Origin: Candidatus Undinarchaeales archaeon
GTDB lineage: Archaea > SpSt-1190 > JASMDC01
Length of the DNA: 25,331 nucleotides
NCBI GenBank assembly: GCA_030753015.1
Contig: JASMDC010000042.1
Location: 1 to 25,331, forward strand
Direction of reading: 5' to 3'
The position numbers and the translations under genes are program-made. The notes beneath the pieces were generated by a model that saw nothing but the letters and a program-made list of their open reading frames with translations, searched no databases and was not told where the DNA came from. Of this stretch, positions 7,204 to 15,129 are shown in pieces (position 1 is the stretch's first letter; every line of letters begins with the position of its first letter).

Positions 7204-8283
7204 ATGGACATCAACTCGTACGTCGACACGACGATCACTAGGGCACTGGAGATCAATCCGTCGTACAACCTGGTCACGGCGCTCATCGCCTTCCTTGCCA
7301 CGATCATCATCCTCAGGATACTCAAGGGGACGATCTGGAAGAAGCTCGAGTCGCTCATCGCCGCCAAGGAGGAGACCTTCGACGGCGTCCTCTTCTGGCT
7401 CCTTGATTCTCTGGGTTCCGTCTCCTACGCGGTCATCGGCCTGTGCGTGGCCATTCAGTTCCTCGTCCTTCCGGCCTGGGTGACGAACCTTGTCTATGCC
7501 ATCACCATGGTCGTCGTCTCGATCTACATCGTTGTCGGCCTCCAGAGCGCGATCGACACGACCATCCAGCGGATCGCTGAGAGGAAGAAGGAGCAAGGCG
7601 AGAGGATCGACTCGTCCCTGGTCGACCTCACGGGCAAGTTCCAGAAGGTCGTGCTCTGGGGCCTTGCCGCAGTGCTCATCCTCTCCAACCTCGGCTACGA
7701 TGTCACGGCCCTGGTGGCCACCCTGGGTATCGGCGGCATGGCGCTGGCCTTCGGCCTCCAGCGGGTCATCGAGGACATCTTCTCGTCCTTTTCCATCTAC
7801 CTGGACGAGCCCTTCGAGGTGGGCGATTTTATCGAGGTGGGCAGCGACGGCGGCACCGTCAAGCACATCGGTATCAAGTCCACCCGCATCCAGACACTCC
7901 CCGGGACCGAGCTGATCATCCCCAACCGCGACATCACCGGCAAGCGCATCAACAATTACAAGGTGCGGGAGAAGCGACGAGTGGTGTTCGATTTCGGGAT
8001 CCAGTATGAGACGCCTACGGCGAAGGTCAAGCGCGTCCCAGAGATCGTGACAAAGATCATCGAGGAGATGGAGCAGGCCGAGATCAGCCGTGTCCACCTG
8101 AAGGAGTTCGGGGACTATGCCCTGAACTTCGGCGTTGTCTACCTCGTCGAAACAACGGACTTCACGCTCTACATCAACCTCCATCAGGACGTTCTCATAA
8201 GGATCAAGGAAGCGCTGGAGAAGGAAGGTATCCAGTTCGCCTACCCGACGCAGACCCACTTCGTGGTGAACGCTAACAAGTGA
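7204..8283 (+). CDS. mscS: MscS-family mechanosensitive ion channel
   Basis: Membrane channel that opens on membrane tension to release solutes in hypo-osmotic shock. The 359 residues contain hydrophobic helices near 22-40, 64-90, 95-113 and 148-163, then the glycine/alanine-rich pore helix and its extension TALVATLGIGGMALAFGLQ (168-186). The beta domain follows (LDEPFEVGDFIEVGSDGGTV), with the family signature TLPGTELIIPNRDI in two parts, and a mixed alpha/beta C-terminal domain. With four rather than three predicted helices it is a slightly extended small-conductance type. A TATA-like ACATAAAAAA at 7171-7180 lies about 28 bp upstream of the ATG at 7204, predicting leaderless mRNA. It is transcribed alone, divergent from the 79-residue gene. 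Confidence 0.92.
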   Translation: MDINSYVDTTITRALEINPSYNLVTALIAFLATIIILRILKGTIWKKLESLIAAKEETFDGVLFWLLDSLGSVSYAVIGLCVAIQFLVLPAWVTNLVYAITMVVVSIYIVVGLQSAIDTTIQRIAERKKEQGERIDSSLVDLTGKFQKVVLWGLAAVLILSNLGYDVTALVATLGIGGMALAFGLQRVIEDIFSSFSIYLDEPFEVGDFIEVGSDGGTVKHIGIKSTRIQTLPGTELIIPNRDITGKRINNYKVREKRRVVFDFGIQYETPTAKVKRVPEIVTKIIEEMEQAEISRVHLKEFGDYALNFGVVYLVETTDFTLYINLHQDVLIRIKEALEKEGIQFAYPTQTHFVVNANK

Positions 8284-8299
8284 GCACGGTCGAACCGAA

Positions 8300-8632
8300 C
8301 TAGAACCCGAAGCCCAGTCCCAGCTCGCCGTCCGAGTCGATGACGAGACCGGGAGCTACCTCGATACCGATCCCCCCGCCATAGGTCATGCCGATACCGG
8401 GACCGTCCCACCCGTCGTCGCCCTCAACGGGCGCTGTGTTGTTGGTGGCGGGAGCCTGGTACTCACCGGGCTCGGCGGTGGCCCCGTAGTAGATGGCTGC
8501 TCCTACCCCGGCGACTGCAAGGCCACCGATACCGATCATGGCCCATTCCATGCCCTCAAGGTCGTTGGTGGTTGAGTAGCCCGCTGCAGCGTCAGCCTGT
8601 GCGTACTCGATGGTGTCGAGCTCGATGTCCAT
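8300..8632 (-). CDS. Small membrane-anchored glycine-rich protein, paralogue 1
   Basis: 110 residues: an acidic N-terminal part (MDIELDTIEYAQADAAAGYS), one hydrophobic helix (WAMIGIGGLAVAGVGAAIYY), a linker EPGEYQAPATNNT, and a glycine-rich C-terminus ending in DGELGLGFGF. The next gene encodes a paralogue of identical length and plan. I start at the ATG at 8632 because the paralogue aligns exactly there and the TATA box (8667-8672) lies at a matching distance; an upstream in-frame ATG at 8770 lies within the neighbouring coding region. The acidic N-terminus, single helix and Asn/Thr/Pro-containing linker fit an N-in membrane protein with an exposed glycine-rich tail. Function unknown. Confidence 0.75.
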   Translation of the reverse strand: MDIELDTIEYAQADAAAGYSTTNDLEGMEWAMIGIGGLAVAGVGAAIYYGATAEPGEYQAPATNNTAPVEGDDGWDGPGIGMTYGGGIGIEVAPGLVIDSDGELGLGFGF

Positions 8633-8666
8633 GATCGTCACTGAGGCTCTGGGCACGACCGCCGGT

Positions 8667-8679
8667 TTATAACTCTTAC
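8667..8679 (-). promoter_or_regulatory. TATA/BRE-like element, GTAAnnnTTATAA type (paralogue 1)
   Basis: GTAAGAGTTATAA on the minus strand, 10 of 13 bases identical to the elements at 9109-9121 and 16906-16918. Predicted transcription start near 8640 leaves a leader of about 8 nt before the ATG at 8632. Confidence 0.5.
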
Positions 8680-8741
8680 TGAGAGCGTTGCCGTCTCTAC
8701 TGGGAAAGAAGTACCCCGTCCCGGAATCCTTTCCCCTTTTC

Positions 8742-9074
8742 CTAGAAGCCGAAGCCCAGGCCCAGTTCACCGTCGAAGGTGTAGACTACACCGGGAGCGA
8801 TCTCGAGGCCAAGGTCACCGCCGTAGCTCATACCCAGGCCGATACCGTCCGAACCGCTGTCCTGGTACCCCGCACCGGTGTCGTTCGTGACAGGCGCTTG
8901 ATACTCGCCGGGCTCGGCGGTGGCCGCACAGTAGATGGCAGCACCGATACCGGCCGTCGCCAACGCCCCTACGCCTATCATCGCCCAGTCGGCGCCGTCC
9001 AGGTCGTCAGCTGTGGAATAGTCGGAGGTCGCCTCGGCATGAGCGTACTCGATAGTGTCAAGTGCCATGTCCAT
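8742..9074 (-). CDS. Small membrane-anchored glycine-rich protein, paralogue 2
   Basis: 110 residues with the same order of parts as its downstream neighbour: MDMALDTIEYAHAEA start, hydrophobic helix (WAMIGVGALATAGIGAAIY), the linker AEPGEYQAP, and a C-terminus ending in the identical DGELGLGFGF. Identity is highest in the N-terminus, helix, linker and final ten residues; the centre (DSGSDGIGLGMSYGGD) is looser. The ATG at 9074 matches the paralogue; the ATG at 9080 is also possible, while the in-frame ATG at 9098 lies only about 11 bp from the TATA box (9109-9116) and is too close to be used. One Cys sits at the end of the membrane helix. Probably a tandem duplication; each copy has its own promoter. 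Confidence 0.75.
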   Translation of the reverse strand: MDMALDTIEYAHAEATSDYSTADDLDGADWAMIGVGALATAGIGAAIYCAATAEPGEYQAPVTNDTGAGYQDSGSDGIGLGMSYGGDLGLEIAPGVVYTFDGELGLGFGF

Positions 9075-9108
9075 TATCATCAGAGGGGCGGTTGGCATCC
9101 TCGCAATC

Positions 9109-9121
9109 TTATAAATGTTAC
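9109..9121 (-). promoter_or_regulatory. TATA/BRE-like element, GTAAnnnTTATAA type (paralogue 2)
   Basis: GTAACATTTATAA on the minus strand, identical over 13 bases to the element before the 360-residue gene (16906-16918). TGTTACGC overlaps it (9116-9123 in plus sense) and recurs at 9147-9154, 31 bp away, a possible regulator site. Confidence 0.5.
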
Positions 9122-9253
9122 GCGTATCGTTGTTAAGTAGTAATATTGTTACGCTATACGTAGTGAAACGAGCAATAACTAGGATACATCGTCATTCGCG
9201 CGTAAATATATGAATAGGACTGGTAGGATAGATCCTGTGCCGGACGTACCGGC
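9122..9253. other. AT-rich intergenic region with an orphan TATA-like site
   Basis: About 130 bp between a promoter and the 3' end of the DJ-1 gene. It contains the second copy of TGTTACGC (9147-9154) and a TATA-like TAAATATATG at 9203-9212 with no reading frame after it on either strand. It may hold regulatory sequence or a small RNA; nothing decisive is seen. Confidence 0.35.
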
Positions 9254-9778
9254 CTACTCGCTCTCTGTTATCTCCCTGAGCTTATCGAGGAACGCCTTCA
9301 TGAAGGAGGGAAGGTCCTCGGCGAACCTGGAAGTGACGAGGTTACCGTCAACTACGACGTCCTTGTCGACGATCTTGACACCGGCCTGTTCCAGCTCGTC
9401 GGTGATGGAAAGGAAGCAGGTCATGGTCTTGCCCGAGAGATCGAAGGCCTCCTTGAGCACGAGCCCGCCGTGGCAGATCGCGCCGATGAGCTTGCCCTTG
9501 GTGCACATGTCCCGGACGAAGGCGACGGTCTCAGGATCCCTGCGCAGCTGGTCGGGCGAGTACCCGCCGGGGATGATAAGAGCGTCATAGTCGTCCGCCT
9601 TAACTTCGGCCGCACTGAACCCACTTACGACGGGGTATCCGTGCTTGCCCTCGTAGGACGTGCCCTTCTTCGGGCCGATGATGTCGACGTCGTAGCCCTC
9701 CTCTCGGAGACGGAACTTCGGATAGTGAAGCTCGAGCTCGTCGTAGAGATCTTCGGCGAGGATGGCGATACGGACCAT
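9254..9778 (-). CDS. DJ-1/PfpI-family protein
   Basis: 174 residues, the usual length of the PfpI subfamily, whose members are described as intracellular proteases or protein/nucleotide deglycases of glyoxal adducts. The N-terminus MVRIAILAEDLYDELELHYP matches the flavodoxin-like first strand with the conserved acidic helix (Glu14/Glu16). IIPGGYSPDQLR at 68-79 and the nucleophile elbow IGAICHGG (Cys102-His103) are intact, so the enzyme is expected to be active. A TATA-like ATTAAATAA at 9805-9813 is about 31 bp before the ATG at 9778, predicting leaderless mRNA. It lies just downstream of the nitroreductase gene but has its own promoter. The true substrate cannot be inferred. Confidence 0.9.
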   Translation of the reverse strand: MVRIAILAEDLYDELELHYPKFRLREEGYDVDIIGPKKGTSYEGKHGYPVVSGFSAAEVKADDYDALIIPGGYSPDQLRRDPETVAFVRDMCTKGKLIGAICHGGLVLKEAFDLSGKTMTCFLSITDELEQAGVKIVDKDVVVDGNLVTSRFAEDLPSFMKAFLDKLREITESE

Positions 9779-9827
9779 GATGCGTTCCCTAGCGGGGGTG
9801 ACCCATTAAATAACTACCGTCGAGGGG

Positions 9828-10439
9828 CTAAATCCAATCCACCACGTCGGAGAGCGGACGCCGCGGACGTGGCCGGGGCATGCGGGCCGGGTGGCCCAAC
9901 GTGATGATGCCGGCCACCTCCCAGTTGTCCTCGGGTCGGCCCAACTCCTGCCTGATCCGTTGCTCGACGGCAGCGTCGCCCGTGGCCACCATCGTCCAGC
10001 AGGTACCGAGACCCAGGCCGTGGGCAGCAAGGGAAATGTTCTCGATGGCAGCGCTGGCCGAGTGGACCGAGTGGCTCTTACTGGTGTCCGCGAGGACCAC
10101 GATGACGACCGGAGCCCTGCCGATGAAGGTGAAGAACATCCCTGTGGTCATGTCCTCGATGAGCGCTTTGCGCTTCTCCTCAGGCATACCGGCGAAGCGC
10201 TCTTCGAGTGCGTGACGCTGGGGCGAGAATAACGCCTTCGCACCCCACTGAGAGTAACGACCGATGCGTTCGATGATATCTCTGTCCTGGACCACGACAA
10301 AGCGCCAGGCCTGCTGGTTCTCGGAATTGGGGGCACGCACGCCAGCCTCCAGGATCTTTGTGATGTCGTCCCTGTCCACGGGATCATCGCTGTAACTGCG
10401 GACACTGACCCGGCTGGTGATCGCGTCGAAGAGGTCCAT
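9828..10439 (-). CDS. Nitroreductase-family FMN oxidoreductase
   Basis: 203 residues of the NfnB/FrP flavin reductase fold. The N-terminal ITSRVSVRSYSDDPVDRDDI is the canonical FMN-phosphate-binding arginine motif; APNSENQQAWRFVVV and the C-terminal GLGTCWTM with GIITLGHPA are family hallmarks. The frame runs open far upstream into the hydroxylase gene, but that part is an antisense-frame shadow; I start at the ATG at 10439 because homology begins there and a TATA-like GATTAAAG at 10466-10473, overlapping the hydroxylase stop codon, lies about 30 bp upstream. The gap to that gene is 26 bp with no Shine-Dalgarno site. It may be read with the cluster or independently; a reductive step on an aromatic or heterocyclic substrate is conceivable but unproven. 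Confidence 0.88.
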   Translation of the reverse strand: MDLFDAITSRVSVRSYSDDPVDRDDITKILEAGVRAPNSENQQAWRFVVVQDRDIIERIGRYSQWGAKALFSPQRHALEERFAGMPEEKRKALIEDMTTGMFFTFIGRAPVVIVVLADTSKSHSVHSASAAIENISLAAHGLGLGTCWTMVATGDAAVEQRIRQELGRPEDNWEVAGIITLGHPARMPRPRPRRPLSDVVDWI

Positions 10440-10465
10440 GGGATTATTGAGAGGAGCAAGCTTCT

Positions 10466-12814
10466 TTAATCGTTCGCCTCGGCGTCCTTTGTCGCCAGTG
10501 CCACCTTCTCGGCGGTGACGGGCATGGCGGTGATGCGCACTCCCAGCGCGTCCTCCACGGCATTGGCCACGAGCGGTGCGACCGGGATCATGGGGTGCTC
10601 GCCGACGCCACGCGCACCGAACGGCCCGTCGGGCTGAGCGACCTCCACTATGATGGGGACGGTCTCGTCGGGGATGTCCATGGCGGTGGGGATCTTGTAG
10701 TCGGTGAAGTTCGGGTTGAGAATGCGCCCTTTCTCGTCGAACCGCATGTCCTCGTACAGCACCGTGGCGAGCCCCTGTACGATGCCGCCCACGATCTGGC
10801 CCTTGACCAGATCGGGATTGATCGCACGTCCCACATCGATGGCCTCGGCGACCTTCCTCACCTTCATGCGACCCGTTTCGCGGTCGACCTCGAGCACGAT
10901 GCCTGCTGCGCCAACGGTGTAGTGGACGTTGGGCTTGCCGCCCTGGCTGGTCTCCGGGTCGGAGAGCGCTGAGGAGAACTCGGGCATGAACATGCCACGT
11001 CCCATGATGGGCCCGCCCATGAACGTGCCGTCCTTGTTCATGATACCTTCGATGACAAAGTCCTTCAATGGGAGGTCGAAGTCGGGATCTGTCGTGGAGC
11101 GGACCGCCTCGTCCTCGAGGTAGAGTGTCTTTGCCTGGTAGTCGTGGGCCCGTGCAACGAGCTCGAAGATCTGCGTGCGCGCGTCCTCGGCCGCCAGCTT
11201 GACGGCGTTTCCGCACGACCAGGTGACATGCGACGCCACGGTCTGCCATTCGTACGGATTGCGGTCGGTGTCCGGTGTCTCCACCCTGATCTTCGAGGGC
11301 GGTACGGACAGTACTTCTGCAGCGATCTGGGCCATGGCCGTCATGAACCCCTGGCCGATCTCCATCCCCGAGACGATGACGTTTATGCTCGCGTCCTCGT
11401 TGAACTTGAGGTACGCTCCCGACGATGCATTAGGCGGCATGGCCGGTGCCTTCCAGAAGCAGGCCACGCCCTTGCCGATGGCCTTCGCCGGATCATCGCT
11501 GGCCTCCGCTACGCCCCAGTCGATGGCCTCTGCCACGCGGCCGATGCACTGGTGCAGGCCGGACGGGTTCATGGGGGCACCGTAGGCGAGCGTGTCGCCT
11601 TCCTTAATGGCGTTCTTGCGCCGGAACGCCACCGGATCGATCCCGAGCTTCCGGGCGATGCGGGTCATGTGCGACTCGAGCCCGAAGGTGAACTCCGAGT
11701 ATCCGAAGCCCCGATAGGCACCCGAGGGCGGGAGGTTGGTGTAGCAGCACACCGAGTCGATCCACACGTTGTCTATGCGGTACGGGCCAGTGGCCGAGAG
11801 GCCCACGGCGTTGACGATATTGGCGCCGTACTCTACGTACGCGCCTGCATCCCACCGAAGGACATGCTTGAGCGCGGTGATTGTGCCGTCCTTCTTGACG
11901 CCCACCTTCAGCCGTGCCACCACGGACTGGCGCTGGTAGGTGTTGTAGAACTCCTGCTCCCTGCTCCAGTTGATCTTCACCGGGTGACCGCGCACCATGA
12001 CCGCCAGGGCGGCCGCGAAGATCTCCATGGTCACGCCGGCCTTGCCGCCGAACCCGCCGCCCACGAACGGTGCGATGACACGCACGTCCTTGTGGCTGAT
12101 CCCCAGGGGCGCGAGGGCCTCGGCGAACCCGTGGCGCTGTGTGAAGGGTGACTGTGACGAGGCCCACACGGTGAGGCGTCCGGCATGGTCGAAGAGCGCA
12201 GTCGCCCCGTGGTACTCGATCGCGCAGTGCACGTACCTAGGCACGCGGTAGGTGTCCTCGAACACCAGGTCCGCTTCCGCGAAACCCTTCTCCACGTCGC
12301 CCTTGCGCGTCTTGCGCCAGTGGGCGATGTTCGTGTCCCCCTGAGGGAAGAACCACGGCACGTGGGGGTAGTCGCCCAGGTCGGGATGGACTAGCACGCA
12401 GCCCTCGGCAAGCGCATCGTCCGGATCGAACACCGGTGTCATGGGCTCGTACTCGACCTTCACGAGGGTTGCAGCCCGCTTCGCGGTCCTCGCATCACGA
12501 GCGATGACAGCGGCGACCTGCTCGCCGACGAACCGTACCTTGTCCGTGGGGAAAATGAAACGGTCCTTCATATAGAGGCCGTACTTGTAAGGGAGGTCCT
12601 TTCCGGTGACGACTCTTACGACACCGGGCACCTTCTGGGCCTCGGACGTATCGATGGAGAGGATGCGCGCATGGGCGTGCGGGCTCTCCACAAGCACCCC
12701 GTGGAGGAGGTCAGGGCCGAACTGTAGGTCGTCGATGTACTTGGTGGCGCCGGTGACCTTCTCGAGGCCGTCCACGCGGGTCACGGGCTTACCTACGAAC
12801 CGCTCGCTCGCCAT
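10466..12814 (-). CDS. Xanthine dehydrogenase-family hydroxylase, molybdopterin subunit
   Basis: Large catalytic subunit, 782 residues, typical length. These enzymes hydroxylate aromatic heterocycles or aldehydes with water-derived oxygen. The N-terminal domain starts ERFVGKPVTRVDGLEKVTGATKY (in two blocks) as in the family. Cofactor and active-site motifs: FVGGGFGGKAG, GAYRGFGYSE, EIGQG and the C-terminal GARGVGE (near residue 733), whose Glu is the catalytic base. The CO dehydrogenase loop VAYRCSFR is absent, so this is not a form I CoxL. The start is the ATG at 12814 overlapping the TGA of the [2Fe-2S] subunit (TGATG), with GGAGGTGA upstream. The order FAD-[2Fe-2S]-Mo on one transcript is the standard three-subunit arrangement. 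Substrate unknown; no maturation chaperone gene is seen next to it. Confidence 0.93.
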   Translation of the reverse strand: MASERFVGKPVTRVDGLEKVTGATKYIDDLQFGPDLLHGVLVESPHAHARILSIDTSEAQKVPGVVRVVTGKDLPYKYGLYMKDRFIFPTDKVRFVGEQVAAVIARDARTAKRAATLVKVEYEPMTPVFDPDDALAEGCVLVHPDLGDYPHVPWFFPQGDTNIAHWRKTRKGDVEKGFAEADLVFEDTYRVPRYVHCAIEYHGATALFDHAGRLTVWASSQSPFTQRHGFAEALAPLGISHKDVRVIAPFVGGGFGGKAGVTMEIFAAALAVMVRGHPVKINWSREQEFYNTYQRQSVVARLKVGVKKDGTITALKHVLRWDAGAYVEYGANIVNAVGLSATGPYRIDNVWIDSVCCYTNLPPSGAYRGFGYSEFTFGLESHMTRIARKLGIDPVAFRRKNAIKEGDTLAYGAPMNPSGLHQCIGRVAEAIDWGVAEASDDPAKAIGKGVACFWKAPAMPPNASSGAYLKFNEDASINVIVSGMEIGQGFMTAMAQIAAEVLSVPPSKIRVETPDTDRNPYEWQTVASHVTWSCGNAVKLAAEDARTQIFELVARAHDYQAKTLYLEDEAVRSTTDPDFDLPLKDFVIEGIMNKDGTFMGGPIMGRGMFMPEFSSALSDPETSQGGKPNVHYTVGAAGIVLEVDRETGRMKVRKVAEAIDVGRAINPDLVKGQIVGGIVQGLATVLYEDMRFDEKGRILNPNFTDYKIPTAMDIPDETVPIIVEVAQPDGPFGARGVGEHPMIPVAPLVANAVEDALGVRITAMPVTAEKVALATKDAEAND

Positions 12815-13278
12815 CAACGCTCACCTCCGATCGTCTCGAGCACAGCGTCTATGATCGGCGCGTACCCGGTGCACCGGCAGAGGTTGCCCGTCAGGGCCTC
12901 CTGCACGTCCTCCCTCGAGGGGTTAGGGTTCCTTTCCAGGAGGTCGGTGACCGTGAGGATGATGCCCGGTGCGCAGAAACCGCACTGGAACGCGTTGCGG
13001 TCCAGGAATGCCTGCTGGAGGGGCGTGAGACCGTCCCGGTTGAGACCTTCGAGGGTGGTGACCTCGTGGCCTGCCGCCTCCACGGCGAGCACCAGACAGC
13101 TGCGGACGCTCCTGCCGTCCAGGAGTACGGTACAGGCGCCGCAGTCCCCGCGGTCGCACCCGCACTTGGGGCTGGTGATGCCCAGCCGGTCACGCAGCAC
13201 CTCGAGCAATGTCTCGTTGGGCTCGACGGGGACCATACGCTCCTCGCCGTTCACCGTGATCGTCAGTTCCTGCACCAT
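12814..13278 (-). CDS. Xanthine dehydrogenase-family hydroxylase, [2Fe-2S] subunit
   Basis: Small electron-transfer subunit, 154 residues. The plant-ferredoxin-type cluster is bound by Cys41, Cys46, Cys49 (GCDRGDCGACTVLLDG) and Cys61 (RSC), and the second cluster by Cys99, Cys102 (QCGFCAPG), Cys134 and Cys136 (GNLCRCTGY). The four-helix C-terminal domain with these last four cysteines adjoins the molybdopterin in the complex. All eight ligands are present. Start ATG 13278 directly follows the TGA of the FAD subunit; the stop overlaps the molybdopterin subunit start. Cytoplasmic, and expected to pass electrons from molybdenum to FAD. Confidence 0.95.
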   Translation of the reverse strand: MVQELTITVNGEERMVPVEPNETLLEVLRDRLGITSPKCGCDRGDCGACTVLLDGRSVRSCLVLAVEAAGHEVTTLEGLNRDGLTPLQQAFLDRNAFQCGFCAPGIILTVTDLLERNPNPSREDVQEALTGNLCRCTGYAPIIDAVLETIGGER

Positions 13279-14166
13279 TCAGACCACCCGCTCCCCGTAC
13301 CCGGGCCCATCGCCTGCCAGCCGGCTCGCCGCCGTCCGCAGCGCTCGTGTCAGCAGCACACCCGCCATGTGCGCGCGGTACTCCTTCGACGCTCTGATGT
13401 CGGTGATGGGGGCGATCTCGTCGGGCACCAGCGTCACGGCCTCTTCGATGATGTCGGTGTCCAGCGGACGGCCGTTGAGGACCGCCTCGATATCGCGTGC
13501 CCTGGTGGCCACCGGCCCTACGGCGCAGAACGCCACGCGGTACCGGTCACCCTCGAGAGCGAGGGCGGCGGCTCCCACCTGTGCCAGGTCCTCGCCCGCA
13601 TAACGCCCGGCGCGAACGTAGCATCCTGCATGAGCGTCCCTTGGCAAAGGTACGGCGACACCGGTGACGAGCTCTCCCGCTCCCAGGGCGGTCCGCTTGG
13701 GCCCCGTGAACCATTCCGTGATAGGGATCCGTCGATGCCCGTCGGGTCCGCGCACGAGCACATCGGCCTCGTGGACGAGGAGGGCCGGCCCGCTGTCGAG
13801 CGAGGGCACGGCCGAGCAGATGTTCCCGACGAGGGTCGCACGGTTGCGCACCCCCATGGATGCCACGTTCGTGGCCGCCTCCCAGAGCAGCGGTAGCTTC
13901 TCGCGCACGAGCTCGGACTCTATGATGTCAGTGAATGTGACGAGCGCCCCGATCAGGAGCGCATCATCAGATGCCTCGAGCCGTTCCAGTTCCTTGATAC
14001 CCTTGAGGTCGACGACCGCTCCGGGTTCGTCCCTACCGTCCTTGAGACGGACTACCAGGTCCGTACCACCTGCCAATGGCCGTGCGCCCTCACCATAGCG
14101 CTCCATGAGCATGAGCGCCTCGTCGAGAGAAGTAGGTCTATGATACTCGAACCCGGCTGTGATCAT
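13279..14166 (-). CDS. Xanthine dehydrogenase-family hydroxylase, FAD subunit
   Basis: Medium subunit, about 295 residues, usual length. FAD-binding motifs are ARPLAGGTDLVVRLK near the N-terminus and RNRATLVGNICSAVPSLD around 110-126; the second loop reads TLVGN where xanthine dehydrogenases usually have TIGGN. The remainder matches the CO dehydrogenase flavoprotein C-terminal domain. The frame also opens with GTG at 14172, but AGGTG at 14179-14175 is spaced 8 nt from the ATG at 14166, so I prefer that. It follows the cyclase gene by 11 bp and directly precedes the [2Fe-2S] subunit, so all four are probably one transcript. Electrons leave the complex here to NAD or another acceptor. Confidence 0.93.
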   Translation of the reverse strand: MITAGFEYHRPTSLDEALMLMERYGEGARPLAGGTDLVVRLKDGRDEPGAVVDLKGIKELERLEASDDALLIGALVTFTDIIESELVREKLPLLWEAATNVASMGVRNRATLVGNICSAVPSLDSGPALLVHEADVLVRGPDGHRRIPITEWFTGPKRTALGAGELVTGVAVPLPRDAHAGCYVRAGRYAGEDLAQVGAAALALEGDRYRVAFCAVGPVATRARDIEAVLNGRPLDTDIIEEAVTLVPDEIAPITDIRASKEYRAHMAGVLLTRALRTAASRLAGDGPGYGERVV

Positions 14167-14177
14167 CGTCACTACAC

Positions 14178-14999
14178 CTATTCCTCAGGGGCTCCGAAGG
14201 CGACCATGCGGCAGAGCGAGCTCTCGAGCTCCATACCCTTGAGCGGCATGCAACCGATCCAGCATCGCTTGTTGGACAGCTTCTCGATGTCGCCGCCCAA
14301 GTTCTCCGCGTGGACGAGCTTCAGGGGGAAGAGCTTGAGGTGCATTACCTGATAGTACTCCTCCAGGGGGAACATTACGTCCCATTCCTTCCCGTAGTTC
14401 TTCTTGAGCTTGGCCTCGGCCTCCGCAAAGAGCTTGGGATGCCAGTCGCGGATGATCGTGTTCATGGGGTGGTCGGCGGACCCGCAGTCAACGCCGATCC
14501 ACTTGAGCTTCATCTTGAGTGCCCACTTGTGGAACTCCGGGTTCGGACCGGGATGCTTGACGAAGTAGCGGACCTCGTCGCTCTCGGGCTCGTACCAGGC
14601 GTACCGGTGGTAACCGGTATTGATGACCAGGATGTCGCCCTTGCGGATATCGGCTCGCTCGGTGAGCATCTCGGGTGAGTAGAGGTCGTAGTCCCCCACT
14701 TCCCCGGAGATGTCGACGACGACGCCGGGACCCACCCACTCCTCCAGAGGGACCTGGCCGATGGTCCGGCCGCTGCCGTGGAAGTGGATCTCCCCGTCCA
14801 TGTGGGTGCCCACGTGGTTGGATGTCTTGATGATCTGGCCGTTGGCGCCCTGCCCCATATGGGCACCGGCGATGCGCTTGAAGTACTGGACCTGTAGCGG
14901 CATGTAGCTGGGCCACGGTGGCGTGTGCACGCTCAGCGGCTGGGTAAGGTCGTACATCTTCACTTTGCTCATGAACTCTAGGAACTCGTTCGCGTCCAT
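14178..14999 (-). CDS. Cyclase-family metal-dependent hydrolase (kynurenine formamidase-like)
   Basis: 273 residues of the cyclase family (KynB, isatin hydrolase and relatives), which hydrolyse amide or lactam bonds using metal ions. The metal motif HxGTHxDxxxHF is intact in SNHVGTHMDGEIHFHGSG, the N-terminal MYDLTQPLSVHTPPWP carries the conserved DLTxPL start, and VDCGSADHPMN gives the second histidine region. It is longer than bacterial KynB (about 210) because of an insert around 180-235. First gene of the hydroxylase cluster: TATA-like CCTTTTATTG at 15090-15081 upstream, then a leader of about 60 nt and a GGGGTGA site before ATG 14999. With the adjacent hydroxylase, it suggests ring oxidation and hydrolysis of an N-heterocyclic compound, which is inference. 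Confidence 0.88.
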   Translation of the reverse strand: MDANEFLEFMSKVKMYDLTQPLSVHTPPWPSYMPLQVQYFKRIAGAHMGQGANGQIIKTSNHVGTHMDGEIHFHGSGRTIGQVPLEEWVGPGVVVDISGEVGDYDLYSPEMLTERADIRKGDILVINTGYHRYAWYEPESDEVRYFVKHPGPNPEFHKWALKMKLKWIGVDCGSADHPMNTIIRDWHPKLFAEAEAKLKKNYGKEWDVMFPLEEYYQVMHLKLFPLKLVHAENLGGDIEKLSNKRCWIGCMPLKGMELESSLCRMVAFGAPEE

Positions 15000-15080
15000 C
15001 GATTTTCACCCCGTTCCACAAGTCCCCCTCCCGGATGGCGGTCCGGCGTCAAGGGGACACCGACCACGACCTGCCCAATC

Positions 15081-15090
15081 AATAAAAGGG
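15081..15090. promoter_or_regulatory. TATA-like element between the cyclase and DUF5591 genes
   Basis: CAATAAAAGG on plus, CCTTTTATTG on minus, the only A/T-rich core in this 130-bp divergent gap. It would give a leader of about 18 nt for the plus gene and about 60 nt for the minus cluster. A weaker TTATAG is at 15141-15146. Confidence 0.4.
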
Positions 15091-15129
15091 CTTCGGTCGG
15101 TGGTCGATGTGCCCGCTGGGGAAAGGTTG

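Noticed and set aside
7024-8259. Minus-strand 411-residue frame antisense to mscS
   Set aside because: Asp/His/Leu-rich antisense shadow of a strongly conserved gene.
9828-11249. A 473-residue minus-strand frame continuous with the nitroreductase
   Set aside because: Only its last 203 residues look like protein; the upstream part is an Arg/Gly-rich shadow of the molybdopterin subunit in another frame.
10466-14166. CO dehydrogenase (CoxLMS)
   Set aside because: The large subunit lacks the VAYRCSFR active-site loop of form I CO dehydrogenase, so it is an xanthine-dehydrogenase-family hydroxylase of unknown substrate.
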